Source: Pseudomonas saponiphila (GTDB taxonomy: Bacteria; Pseudomonadota; Gammaproteobacteria; Pseudomonadales; Pseudomonadaceae). Taken from it: a stretch of DNA of 64,000 nucleotides. The stretch covers positions 2,748,501 through 2,812,500 of the forward strand of contig NZ_FNTJ01000001.1 in assembly GCF_900105185.1 (NCBI RefSeq), given 5' to 3'. The translations under genes were made by a program, and so were the position numbers. Of the stretch, positions 23,972 to 32,205 are shown piece after piece. The stretch's first letter is position 1. Every line of letters begins with the position of its first letter. Below the pieces are notes generated by a model that saw only the letters and a program-made list of their open reading frames with translations, was not told the DNA's origin and ran no database searches.

Positions 23972-24901
23972 ATGACCATCCTCAAGCATGTCACCTACCG
24001 CAACCTGGGCTGGGATTCAGCCGCCGACCTCTACCTGCCGCCAGATTTTGACGAAGGCAAGCAGTATCCGGCCATTGTCAGCACTCACCCGATTGGCAGC
24101 TGCAAGGAGCAGACTTCCGGCAACATCTACGCCCGCCAACTAGCGCAGGAAGGCTTCGTAGTGCTGGCCTTCGACGCCAGCTTCCAGGGTGCCAGCGGCG
24201 GTGAGCCACGCTTCATGGAAGATCCGGCGATTCGCGTTTCCGACATCCGCTTCGCCATCGATTACCTGGTGAGCCTGCCCTATGTGGACGCTCAGCGCAT
24301 CGGCGCCATCGGCGTGTGCGGCGGCGGCGCCTACACTATCAGCGCGGCCAGCACCGACCATCGCATCAGGGCGCTGACCTCGATCACCGGGGTGAACTTC
24401 GGTCGCCTGATGCGCGAAGGCTTCAGCCAGTTCGACCAGGTTGGCGCACTAGAGGCCATGGCGGCCCAGCGCACGGCGGAAGCCAAAGGCGCGGCGCGTC
24501 AAGTGATCAACTATCTGCCGGACTCTGTCGAGGCAGGCAAGCAGGCCGGTATCAGCGATATCGACGTACTGGAGGCCACCGACTATTACAAGTCGGCCCG
24601 TGGCCGGCAGCCCAATGGCGCCACCAGCGGCCTGTTCTCCTTCAACAGTGCGGCCATGGCCTGGGACGCCTTCGCCCATGCCGAAACCCTGCTGACCCAG
24701 CCGTTGCTCGTGGTGATCGGCGACAAGCCCGGTGGCTTTGGCGCCTACCGCGATGGTTGGGAGATCTACGGTCGCGCTGCCTCGAAGGCCAAGCAGATCT
24801 TCGTCGCCGAGGGCTGGTCGCATTACGACCTGTATGACCAACCCGAGCCGGTCGCTCTAGCCATGTCGCAGATCGTGCCCTTCTTCAAAAAGCATCTCTA
24901 A
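23972..24901 (+). CDS. Alpha/beta hydrolase, dienelactone-hydrolase-like (second of two)
   Basis: A 309-residue paralogue of the preceding gene: the blocks KQYPAIV, FDASFQG, LPYVD and LYDQ recur in both. The elbow is GVCGGGAY with Cys116, and the histidine probably sits in EGWSHYDLYDQ. The ATG at 23972 follows CAGGAG. The 57-bp gap to its neighbour and shared order point to tandem duplication and divergence within one operon. Confidence 0.87.
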   Translation: MTILKHVTYRNLGWDSAADLYLPPDFDEGKQYPAIVSTHPIGSCKEQTSGNIYARQLAQEGFVVLAFDASFQGASGGEPRFMEDPAIRVSDIRFAIDYLVSLPYVDAQRIGAIGVCGGGAYTISAASTDHRIRALTSITGVNFGRLMREGFSQFDQVGALEAMAAQRTAEAKGAARQVINYLPDSVEAGKQAGISDIDVLEATDYYKSARGRQPNGATSGLFSFNSAAMAWDAFAHAETLLTQPLLVVIGDKPGGFGAYRDGWEIYGRAASKAKQIFVAEGWSHYDLYDQPEPVALAMSQIVPFFKKHL

Positions 24902-25221
24902 ACGGCAGAAATCATGAAACGAGTACTGATTCTCGGCGCCACTGGGCAAATCGCCCAGTGGGTAGCCCTGGACTTAGGACAACACGCCGATGTGCAGCAG
25001 ACCCTCCTGCTGCGCAATCCACGAAAACTCTCCGGGCGGGAACCAGCCAATGCGCAGGTGGTGATTGGCGATGTACTCGACAAGAAGCTGCTGCGCCAGG
25101 TGATGGTCGGGCAGGACATCGTCTACGCCAACCTGATTGGCGAAGATCTGGATAAACAAGCCCGAGCCATCATCGCCGCCATGCAGGCCTGCGGGGTACA
25201 TCGCCTGGTTTTCGTGCTGTC

Positions 25222-25227
25222 ACTGGG
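25222..25227. repeat. 6-bp target-site duplication of IS copy B, left
   Basis: ACTGGG abuts the IS end at 25228 and recurs at 27869-27874. Confidence 0.88.
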
Positions 25228-25452
25228 TGCGGATTTCGGAGCACCGTGACCGGCCGTTTCGGTTGATCGTGACCGGTCATTTCGCTAACGCGTGACCGCT
25301 CATTTCGGTAGCAACGTGACCGATTTTCCGCCTGTTCCGAAACAGGTGGTCACGGCTTACCGAAATCGCCGGTCACGACTTAGCGAAAGCCTTCCCCTTC
25401 GTTGCGCATGACCTGATGCGCCGCCATCCTCGACCGATTTCGGGAGAGGAAG

Positions 25453-27138
25453 ATGGCGGCGCCGCGAGTAGCCATGCGAAACATCAAAGAATGTCTGCGC
25501 CTCAAGTTTGAGGCCGGCTTGTCCCACGAGAAGATTGCCCGTGCCTTGCAGCTGTCCAAGGGCGTGGTTAGCAAGTACATCGCGGCGGCGCGGGTGGCCG
25601 GGCTGGACTGGCCGGCGCTGGTGGCCATGGACGAGGCCGCGCTGGCGGCCGCCTTGTTTGCACCGACGTCGACGAACAAGCCGCGCGGTGAGCGAGTGCT
25701 GCCCGATGTGCTGAGCATCCACCGCGAGTTGCGACGCAAGGGCGTGACCTTGCAGCTGCTGTGGGAGGAATATCTCGCCGCGCATGCGGGCCAGCCGACC
25801 TACCGCTACACCCAGTTCGTCGAGCACTACCGGCGCTACGCCCAGACGCTCAAACGTTCGATGCGTCAGCTGCACCGTGCGGGCGAGAAGCTATTCATCG
25901 ACTATGCCGGGCCGACGCTGCCGGTGGTCGACCCGGCCACCGGCGAAGTGCGCCGGGCGCACATCTTCGTCGCCGCCCTGGGCGCCTCGAATTACACCTA
26001 TGCCTGCGCGACGCCAGGCGAAACCCAGGTGGACTGGCTGACCTCGCTGGGCCAGGCTCTGACCTACTTTGGCGGCGTGCCGGAAATGGTTGTGCCGGAC
26101 AATCCGCGCGCCCTGGTCGCCCAGCCGGATCGCTACGAGCCGGGCCTGAACCGGGCCACGCTGGAGTGCGCGCGTCATTACCAGACGGTGATCCTGCCGG
26201 CACGGCCACGCAAGCCTCAGGACAAGGCCAAGGCCGAGGTGGCGGTGCAGGTGGTCGAGCGCTGGATCATGGCGCGGCTGCGCCATCGGCAGTTCTTCAG
26301 CCTGCATGCGCTTAACCAGGCCATCGCCGAGCTGCTGGAGGATCTGAATCGGCGCCCGTTCAAGCGGCTCGATGGCTGCCGGCGCGACTGGTTCGAGCGC
26401 CTGGATCGCCCGGCCTTGCGAGCGCTGCCGGTGCATCCCTACGAGGTCGCCACCTTCAAGCGCTGCAAGGTCAGCATCGACTACCACATCGAGGTCAATG
26501 GCAGCTTCTACAGCGTGCCCTCCGCCCTGGCCCGGCAGAACGTGGACGTGCGACTGACGGCACACACCCTGGAAGTGCTGCATGGCAACCGGCGGGTGGC
26601 CAGCCACCTGCTGCTGGGGCGACGCGGCGCTTACAGTACCCAGCGCGAGCACATGCCCGCGGCGCACCAGGCGCATCGCGAATGGACGCCACAACGCCTG
26701 CTCGACTGGGGCGCGCGGATCGGCCCCTACACGCGCCAACTGATCGATCACCAACTGACCCACAAGCCGCACCCGGAGATGGGCTACCGCGCCTGCCTCG
26801 GCCTGCTCTCGCTGGCCCGGCGCTATGGCAATGCACGCCTGGAAGCCGCTGCCGAACGTGCCGTACACCTGCGCGCCTTCACCGGGCGCAGCGTGCGCAA
26901 CCTGCTCCAGCAAGGCCTGGATCAACAGCCGCTGCCCCAGCGTGCCGCCGAAACGACCTTACCCGGCGACCACGAGAACGTCCGTGGCGCCGACTACTAC
27001 CAACCCCCGCAACAGGAGCTGTTCGATGATGCCGCAACACACCCTGAATCAACTGCACCAGCTACGCCTGGACGGCATGGCCCGCGCCCTGGAAGAGCAA
27101 TGGACGCTGCCGGCCAGCCACAGCCTGAGCTTCGATGA
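25453..27138 (+). CDS. istA: IstA, DDE transposase of IS21 (copy B)
   Basis: A 561-residue transposase with the same translation as the copy A gene: N-terminal HTH, RNase H-fold core with the acidic residues of [19 protein letters not shown] and [13 protein letters not shown], and a C-terminal basic region. It is complete, starts at an ATG after GGAAG, and overlaps istB at its 3' end. Confidence 0.95.
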   Translation: MAAPRVAMRNIKECLRLKFEAGLSHEKIARALQLSKGVVSKYIAAARVAGLDWPALVAMDEAALAAALFAPTSTNKPRGERVLPDVLSIHRELRRKGVTLQLLWEEYLAAHAGQPTYRYTQFVEHYRRYAQTLKRSMRQLHRAGEKLFIDYAGPTLPVVDPATGEVRRAHIFVAALGASNYTYACATPGETQVDWLTSLGQALTYFGGVPEMVVPDNPRALVAQPDRYEPGLNRATLECARHYQTVILPARPRKPQDKAKAEVAVQVVERWIMARLRHRQFFSLHALNQAIAELLEDLNRRPFKRLDGCRRDWFERLDRPALRALPVHPYEVATFKRCKVSIDYHIEVNGSFYSVPSALARQNVDVRLTAHTLEVLHGNRRVASHLLLGRRGAYSTQREHMPAAHQAHREWTPQRLLDWGARIGPYTRQLIDHQLTHKPHPEMGYRACLGLLSLARRYGNARLEAAAERAVHLRAFTGRSVRNLLQQGLDQQPLPQRAAETTLPGDHENVRGADYYQPPQQELFDDAATHPESTAPATPGRHGPRPGRAMDAAGQPQPELR

Positions 27139-27775
27139 ACGCCTCGGCCTACTGCTCGACCGCGAACTGGCCTGGCGTGACAACCAGCGCCTGGTACGGC
27201 TGCGCAAGAAGGCCAAGCTCAAGTACGCCAACGCCTGCCTGGAAGATCTCGACCGCCGCACCGGACGCGCCCTGGACGAGCGTCTGATCGCCACCCTGGC
27301 CAGTGGCGACTGGATCCGCCAGCAGCACAACCTGCTGCTGACCGGCCCGACCGGTGCCGGCAAAACCTGGCTGGCCTGCGCCCTGGGCAACCAGGCCTGC
27401 CGCCAGGGCTATAGCACCCTGTACCTGCGCACCCCGCGCCTGCTGGAACAACTGCGCATCGCTCATGGCGACGGCAGCTTCGGCCGTACCCTGCAACAGC
27501 TGGCAAAGGTCGACGTCCTGGTGCTGGACGACTGGGCGCTAGCCCCGCTGGAGGAAGGAGCCCGGCATGACCTGCTGGAGGTGATCGACGACCGCGCTGG
27601 CAGCCGCTCCACCATCCTGACGAGCCAACTGCCCATCGAGCACTGGCACGGCTGGATCAACGACCCGACCCTGGCCGATGCCATCCTCGACCGCCTGGTG
27701 CACAACGCCTACCGACTGACGATGAAAGGCGAGTCGCTGCGCCGAAAAAAAGCCGAGGAACAAGCCGCATCGTGA
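27026..27775 (+). CDS. istB: IstB, AAA+ ATPase of IS21 (copy B)
   Basis: A 249-residue ATPase identical in translation to copy A. Walker A is GPTGAGKT and Walker B VLVLDDW. The start at 27026 follows AGGAG and lies inside the 3' end of istA, so the two are translationally linked. Confidence 0.95.
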   Translation: MMPQHTLNQLHQLRLDGMARALEEQWTLPASHSLSFDERLGLLLDRELAWRDNQRLVRLRKKAKLKYANACLEDLDRRTGRALDERLIATLASGDWIRQQHNLLLTGPTGAGKTWLACALGNQACRQGYSTLYLRTPRLLEQLRIAHGDGSFGRTLQQLAKVDVLVLDDWALAPLEEGARHDLLEVIDDRAGSRSTILTSQLPIEHWHGWINDPTLADAILDRLVHNAYRLTMKGESLRRKKAEEQAAS

Positions 27776-27868
27776 CCGATGCGATTACAATCCAGAACCC
27801 GCGCAACCGGGGTGGAAGCACCGGTCACGTATTAGCGAAACGCTCGGTCACGTTCACCGAAATCCGCA

Positions 27869-27874
27869 ACTGGG
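27869..27874. repeat. 6-bp target-site duplication of IS copy B, right
   Basis: ACTGGG directly follows the IS end CCGAAATCCGCA; it continues the interrupted reading frame as ..GGC ATC TAT. Confidence 0.88.
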
Positions 27875-28199
27875 CATCTATGACGAGATTCCCGGCAAGT
27901 TCGGCGAGTGGAACCACGCCATCATCGGAGAGGATCTCAAGCCCTACCGCCGCGCTGCGGATGCCATCGAGGCATCTGGTCTGGAGTACAGCATCTTGCG
28001 CCCGGCCTGGCTGACCGATGAAGAAGAGGTGGACTATGAAATCACCGCCAAGGGTGAGCCGTTCAAGGGCACCGTGGTGTCGCGCAGGAGCGTGGCAGAC
28101 CTAATCGTCAAGATCATCGGCTCACCTGATCTGCATGTGGGTGCCAACCTGGGCGTGAACAAGCCGAACACTGACGGCGATAAGCCGTACTTCATGTAA

Positions 28200-28500
28200 T
28201 GCGAGGCCGAGCATGCTCAAGCAGATCCCTCGAACAGATGCTCTAGACCATCGACGAACAATGGTTTGGCTCACGGGCAAAACCGTGAATCCGGGGCGTT
28301 GTGCTAACTGTCCAGGTCATGACGCAAATGACTGCTGCGCCCACTCATGACCGACCTCTTTTGACCATTAGAAGTCCCTGAGAAATCAGTTCCGCAATCA
28401 CAATCCTGCTCCGCATAGGCCGTGGGTTCCAGCCTTCGTGGAGATTCAAGCCTGTGGAGCTGGTCTATCACTAACTGATTGAAAAGATTGAATTTTACCT
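28200..28500. promoter_or_regulatory. Right arm of element 2
   Basis: No gene is seen in these 300 bp. The last 120 bp are related to 18910-19032, including TTCCGCAA at 28390-28397 and TTTTACCTGGATTGC at the junction. Confidence 0.45.
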
Positions 28501-28595
28501 GGATTGCAAGTCCGCCTACGCCGGTTCGATTCTGACCTCGGCCTCCACCCTTGAAAACCCCGTAGATCAACGGTTACGGGGTTTTTTATTGCCTG
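28501..28595 (+). repeat. att copy 3: diverged tRNA-Cys 3' half and terminator
   Basis: A 95-bp relative of 5749-5843 with several substitutions (in the anticodon stem, the T-arm and the terminator loop side). The divergence suggests that this is the oldest of the integration scars or came with a related element. The sequence after it (GGGGTTTGGGCAGTC, then CTCCGCAT) resembles the left arm at 5844, so an element once began here too. From 28596 to 28770 there is no gene. Confidence 0.88.
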
Positions 28596-28770
28596 GGGTT
28601 TGGGCAGTCATCTCCGCATGTTTTTGGATCGTTCCCGTAATCAAACTATTTCCGGCATCGGGCTGAGCCAGTTTTCACCGTTTTCGCTCCTTGGTCATAC
28701 CAGGTGCAACTAACTTCCCGGTCAACCGAGAATCTGCACGTCCGGTAACCCCGAGTCGCCTGAGATTCGC

Positions 28771-29241
28771 TTATCGACGTTCGTAGATAACGCCCTGAAT
28801 CATCACCTGATCTGACTCGGGCTTTTCGTCAAAACGTTCGTGCGCCTGCGCAATGGCGAACTGGTTTTCGTTCGCCCAGTTGACCAGTGCCATCACCGGC
28901 TCCAGCAGCGTTTTTCCCATGTCGGTGAGTTCGTATTCGACGCGTGGAGGAATGGTCGGATACATCGTTCGGGTAATCAGTCCGTCACGTTCCAGTCCGC
29001 GCAAGGTCAGCGTCAGCATCCGTTGGGAAATGCCGTCGATGCCACGCTTCAATTCGTTGAAGCGCTGCGGGCCTTTAGCCAGCGTGGCGACGATGTAGAG
29101 GGTCCACTTGTCGCCGATGCGATCCAGGATTTTACGGGTCGCCAGACAGCCACCTGCGTCAGGAGCAGGCATGTCGGCAGGTAGTTCGGTGTGACTAGGT
29201 GACATGCGTGTGCCTTCTTGTGGGGAAACGGAAGTGACCAT
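28771..29241 (-). CDS. HxlR-family transcriptional regulator
   Basis: A 156-residue winged-HTH regulator with the HxlR core: an N-terminal cysteine (GGCLATRKILDRIGDKWTLY), then FNELKRGIDGISQRMLTLTL and PRVEYELTDMG. The single conserved cysteine near residue 32 is of the type that senses electrophiles or quinones in this family. The start may be the ATG at 29241 or the one at 29205; both have good ribosome sites. It is divergent from an azoreductase gene, 73 bp away, and very likely represses it. Confidence 0.88.
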   Translation of the reverse strand: MVTSVSPQEGTRMSPSHTELPADMPAPDAGGCLATRKILDRIGDKWTLYIVATLAKGPQRFNELKRGIDGISQRMLTLTLRGLERDGLITRTMYPTIPPRVEYELTDMGKTLLEPVMALVNWANENQFAIAQAHERFDEKPESDQVMIQGVIYERR

Positions 29242-29314
29242 ACCATCCTTCGTATGAATTGGTAATTTAGATTAAATAGTTTACTCAGTTCTTATTTTAT
29301 ACTTAGGAGCAATC

Positions 29315-29932
29315 ATGAACCGTACTCTACTTGTCACTTCCAGTCCGCGCGGAGCGGACAGCCTTTCCACCCGTTTCGCCATTCAGATCGCTGAAGGCAT
29401 CCTGGGCCACTCGGGCGGCTCGCTTGCTGTGCGCGACCTTGCCGCCAATCCGCCGCCGCACATCGCCCCGGCCTACATCGAGGGCCGCATCACATCGCCC
29501 GAAGAGCGCACGCCGGAACAGATCGAGGCCGTGAAGATCGCCCAGGAACTGGTGGATGAATTGAAGGCCGCCGATGTGATCGTGCTGGGGTCGGGCATGA
29601 TCAACTTCGGCCCGTCCTCACAGCTCAAGGCATGGTTCGATCACGTCACTTGGCCAGGCATCACTTTCAGCTATGGCGACACCGGGCCAAAAGGATTGCT
29701 CGTTGGCAAGAATGTCTATCTCGTTACCGCTGCTGGCGGCGTGTTTTCGGAAGGTGCTTGGGCGCCTTTCGACTTTCAAACCAACTATTTGCTGCACTTG
29801 CTCGGTTTCATCGGCTTGACCGACGTTGAAGTGGTACGCGTCGAAGGCACGGTGCTCGGTCCCGATGCGCTGCAGGCGGCAATCGCCAATACCGAAACAG
29901 CCGTCAAGTCCTTGTTGGCGAAGGTTGCGTGA
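29315..29932 (+). CDS. azoR: FMN-dependent NADH:quinone oxidoreductase / azoreductase (AzoR-like)
   Basis: A 205-residue flavodoxin-fold enzyme. [15 protein letters not shown] binds the FMN phosphate and [19 protein letters not shown] is the usual AzoR signature; the length is normal. AzoR proteins reduce quinones and azo compounds by two electrons and protect against electrophile stress. The ATG at 29315 follows TTAGGAG. Control by the divergent HxlR regulator fits known quinone- or diamide-responsive pairs. The pair occupies the position between an att copy and an integrase scrap, like the cargo of element 1. Confidence 0.9.
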   Translation: MNRTLLVTSSPRGADSLSTRFAIQIAEGILGHSGGSLAVRDLAANPPPHIAPAYIEGRITSPEERTPEQIEAVKIAQELVDELKAADVIVLGSGMINFGPSSQLKAWFDHVTWPGITFSYGDTGPKGLLVGKNVYLVTAAGGVFSEGAWAPFDFQTNYLLHLLGFIGLTDVEVVRVEGTVLGPDALQAAIANTETAVKSLLAKVA

Positions 29933-29961
29933 TCTCATGGGTGGGGTAAAACATCGCCCTG

Positions 29962-30190
29962 TTGTTCAGGGTGATCGCGCGCAATGGCTGTGAGGGCATC
30001 AAGCCGACAGGCAAATTGATCGCCAATTCGGGCTTGGACTGGACACAGGAAGGCATCCCCAACCTCAAGGACGGCGATGCCGATGGTGGTGTCTACGTGG
30101 GCTGGTATGGGAAAACCAAGCTCAGCATGAAACTTTCCAGGGGTAGTCTCGCGAAGTTCCTTGAGGATCAAGTGACTGACAAAGCGGTCC
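29962..30190 (+). other. Unidentified protein-like fragment
   Basis: A frame here encodes a protein-like stretch (KLIANSGLDWTQEGIPNL, VGWYGKTKLSMKLSRGS, LAKFLEDQV) but has no good start and runs into an antisense integrase scrap. I cannot assign a family. It is probably the middle or end of a gene lost when the integrated element decayed. Confidence 0.3.
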
Positions 30191-30198
30191 TACGCCTG

Positions 30199-30275
30199 GC
30201 ACCTGCCATCGTAGTGATACGCCGTCCAGATCTGGCCGTTCATGCCCTTGCTGATACGGCGCGCCCAATGCCCGG
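30199..30275 (-). pseudogene. Integrase N-terminal scrap (third related integrase)
   Basis: On the minus strand, ARRISKGMNGQIWTAYHYDGR matches residues 17-36 of the intact integrase (VRRIRKGKSGQIWTAYYYDGR). Nothing else of the gene is left. Orientation and distance from att copy 3 follow the same att-cargo-int pattern as element 1. Confidence 0.75.
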
Positions 30276-30302
30276 CAAAGACTGTCAGTCCGCTCGTGCG
30301 AT

Positions 30303-31661
30303 CTAGCGCAACAGATGCACTGCCAAACCGACTAGCGCGCAGGCCATCAGCACTTGGATGACGCCCCGCTTGAAGCGGAACAAGGCAATCGCCGCTGCAA
30401 TGGCGATCAGTGCAGAGGGCCAGTCGAGGTGGCCGCTGAAGCCTTTCGGCCAAATCACGTGATAGCCGAAGAAACACGCCAGATTGAGGATCACTCCAAC
30501 CACGGCAGCGGTGATGGCGGTAAGCGGTGCCGTGAACTTGAGTTCGTTGTGGGTCGACTCCACCAGAGGGCCGCCCGCGAGGATGAATAAAAATGATGGC
30601 AGGAAGGTGAACCATGTGACTAGCGCGGCGGCGACGGCTCCGGCCAGAAAGACCTGATCAGCCCCGAATACCTGCGAGACATAGGCCCCGATGAAGCCGA
30701 CGAAGGCCACCACCATGATCAGTGGCCCTGGCGTGGTTTCCCCCAGCGCCAGCCCGTCGATCATCTGGGTTGGGGTCAGCCATCCATAGTGTCCGACTGC
30801 GCCTTGGTAGACATACGGCAGCACGGCGTAGGCCCCACCAAAGGTCAGCAAGGCGGCCTTGGTAAAGAACCATCCCATTTGGGTCAAGGTTCCTTCCCAA
30901 CCAAAGAGCGCGGTCAAGGCCCCCATCGGCAAAGCCCATAACAGGGCGCCGATCACTGCGAGCGATGCCAATTTCAACCAGCTAAAGCGGGCATGTTCCG
31001 GGGACGGAGTGTCGTCGTCGATCAAGGCCGGGCCGAAGGATTTCTTGGCGGCGCCATGGCCCCCGGTTCTGAATTTCGTGGGTGCCAGGCGTCCACCGAC
31101 ATAGCCGATCAAGGCGGCCCCAAGAACGATCAATGGGAACGGAACATTGAATGCAAAGATCGCGGCAAATGAAGCCGCTGCTATCGCCCACAGCCAATTG
31201 TTCTTCAGCGCCCGAGAACCGATCCTATGTGCCGCCTGCACTACGATGGCTGTCACGGCAGGCTTGATGCCGTAGAAGAGCCCGGCCACCACAGGTACTT
31301 CGCCGAACGCGATGTACATCCACGACAGCGTGATCAGGATGAACAGTGAGGGCAGCACAAACAGCACGCCGGCGATAACACCTCCCCACGTTCGATGCAT
31401 CAGCCAGCCAATGTAAGTCGCCAACTGCTGCGCCTCGGGCCCAGGCAACAACATGCAGTAATTGAGGGCATGCAGAAATCTGCGCTCGGATATCCAGCGC
31501 CGTTGCTCCACCAATTCCTGGTGCATGATCGAGATCTGGCCCGCAGGCCCGCCGAAGCTGATGAAGCCGAGCTTCAACCAGAACCAGAACGCCTCACGCA
31601 GGCTGATCGCTTCCGGCTTCGACAGCTCTTCTTCAACCATGGGGGCCGATACCTTACTCAT
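30303..31661 (-). CDS. chrA: Chromate transporter ChrA
   Basis: A 452-residue inner-membrane protein of the CHR family with two homologous halves, each opening with the GGPAGQI or GGAYAVLPYV type motif (FWLKLGFISFGGPAGQI; LLTFGGAYAVLPYV) and a PGP motif (LPGPEAQQLATYIGW; TTPGPLIMVVAFVG). About 10-12 helices can be drawn. It exports chromate, giving resistance. The ATG at 31661 overlaps the end of the chrB fragment by 8 nt, so the two were an operon. It is intact and lies right beside the integrase scrap. Confidence 0.93.
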   Translation of the reverse strand: MSKVSAPMVEEELSKPEAISLREAFWFWLKLGFISFGGPAGQISIMHQELVEQRRWISERRFLHALNYCMLLPGPEAQQLATYIGWLMHRTWGGVIAGVLFVLPSLFILITLSWMYIAFGEVPVVAGLFYGIKPAVTAIVVQAAHRIGSRALKNNWLWAIAAASFAAIFAFNVPFPLIVLGAALIGYVGGRLAPTKFRTGGHGAAKKSFGPALIDDDTPSPEHARFSWLKLASLAVIGALLWALPMGALTALFGWEGTLTQMGWFFTKAALLTFGGAYAVLPYVYQGAVGHYGWLTPTQMIDGLALGETTPGPLIMVVAFVGFIGAYVSQVFGADQVFLAGAVAAALVTWFTFLPSFLFILAGGPLVESTHNELKFTAPLTAITAAVVGVILNLACFFGYHVIWPKGFSGHLDWPSALIAIAAAIALFRFKRGVIQVLMACALVGLAVHLLR

Positions 31662-32052
31662 TGGGTTGTTCCTCTTTCACAAAGCCGGCGAGCAGACCGT
31701 CGAAAATGGCGCTCGCTGCAGCCAGCAAATGGTCGTCGTCGGTAATCGTTTCGCGCAGGCCGGCAAGCACTCGCTCGACACCGGCGGCCTCCGCCGGCTG
31801 AGTGCCTCCAACATCTAGGTAATGCACCAAGGCCGCGATACGGTTTAGGCCGGGCTCTTGAAGCTCGAAGCTGGCTTGCAAGGTCTCGAAAGTAACCCGG
31901 TTGCCCACATGACTGAAAGTCGCCTCAACGAAATAAAAAACCAGCGCATTGGCTGGGCAGTCCTGTGGCCTGTCCAGCCAGAGGATCTGAGCATCGTGGT
32001 CAATGAAGCGACGGATCAGCCAGGCACAAGCCAGGCGGTCAACCGAGAATGG
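31654..32052 (-). pseudogene. chrB: ChrB C-terminal domain fragment
   Basis: From about 32052 the frame encodes SVDRLACAWLIRRFIDHDAQ and HYLDVGGTQPAEAAGVER, the C-terminal domain of ChrB, a chromate-sensing regulator. Full ChrB has about 300 residues; here the N-terminal half is missing and the upstream 50 codons of open frame are unrelated. Without a start it may be silent, or the fragment could be made from an internal start. ChrA is then no longer under normal ChrB control. Confidence 0.75.
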
Positions 32053-32172
32053 CTGAGGGGAGCAGGGGGAGCAGGTGCCTCGCGATGTACCGGGTTCTGC
32101 AAGACTACCCTTGACCGTAGAACCAGCGCTCAGGCGCGGAAAGCGAGGCGCCGTCCTTTGGGGAATCCTGGT

Positions 32173-32194
32173 GCCCGATGTACGAACATCGGGC
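32173..32194. terminator. Hairpin downstream of the GNAT-Rnk gene
   Basis: GCCCGATGT and ACATCGGGC pair perfectly over a 4-nt loop, 12 bp past the minus-strand stop at 32206. There is no clear T run on that strand, so termination is uncertain. Confidence 0.4.
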
Positions 32195-32205
32195 AAAAGG
32201 CTCAA

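Larger units (their letters stand above)
25228..27868 (+). mobile_element. IS21-family insertion sequence, copy B (2641 bp)
   Basis: Exactly the length of copy A, with the same terminal TGCGGATTTCGG repeats and identical gene products, but inverted relative to it. It is flanked by ACTGGG on both sides. The two copies are 7.7 kb apart and could recombine to invert the DNA between them. Confidence 0.95.
24914..28199 (+). pseudogene. NAD(P)-binding (NmrA/SDR-like) gene split by IS21 copy B
   Basis: The first part (24914-25227) encodes MKRVLILGATGQIAQWVALD, a Rossmann GATGxIA motif of atypical short-chain dehydrogenases. The second part (27875-28199) resumes in frame as [15 protein letters not shown] and ends YFM at 28199. 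Removing the IS and one ACTGGG restores one frame of about 212 residues, the size of small NAD(P)H-binding oxidoreductases. The split protein keeps only the cofactor-binding half before IS codons end it. It was the third gene of the hydrolase operon. Confidence 0.88.
19033..28595. mobile_element. Element 2 at the tRNA-Cys site
   Basis: DNA between att copies 2 and 3. It starts with the remnant int-D-endolysin-Rz series, then a GGDEF gene, a small hypothetical, the LysR/hydrolase operon and IS copy B. The 300 bp before att copy 3 resemble the right arm of element 1. Its own integrase is dead, but it could move with element 1 if the intact integrase acts on copies 1 and 3. Confidence 0.65.
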
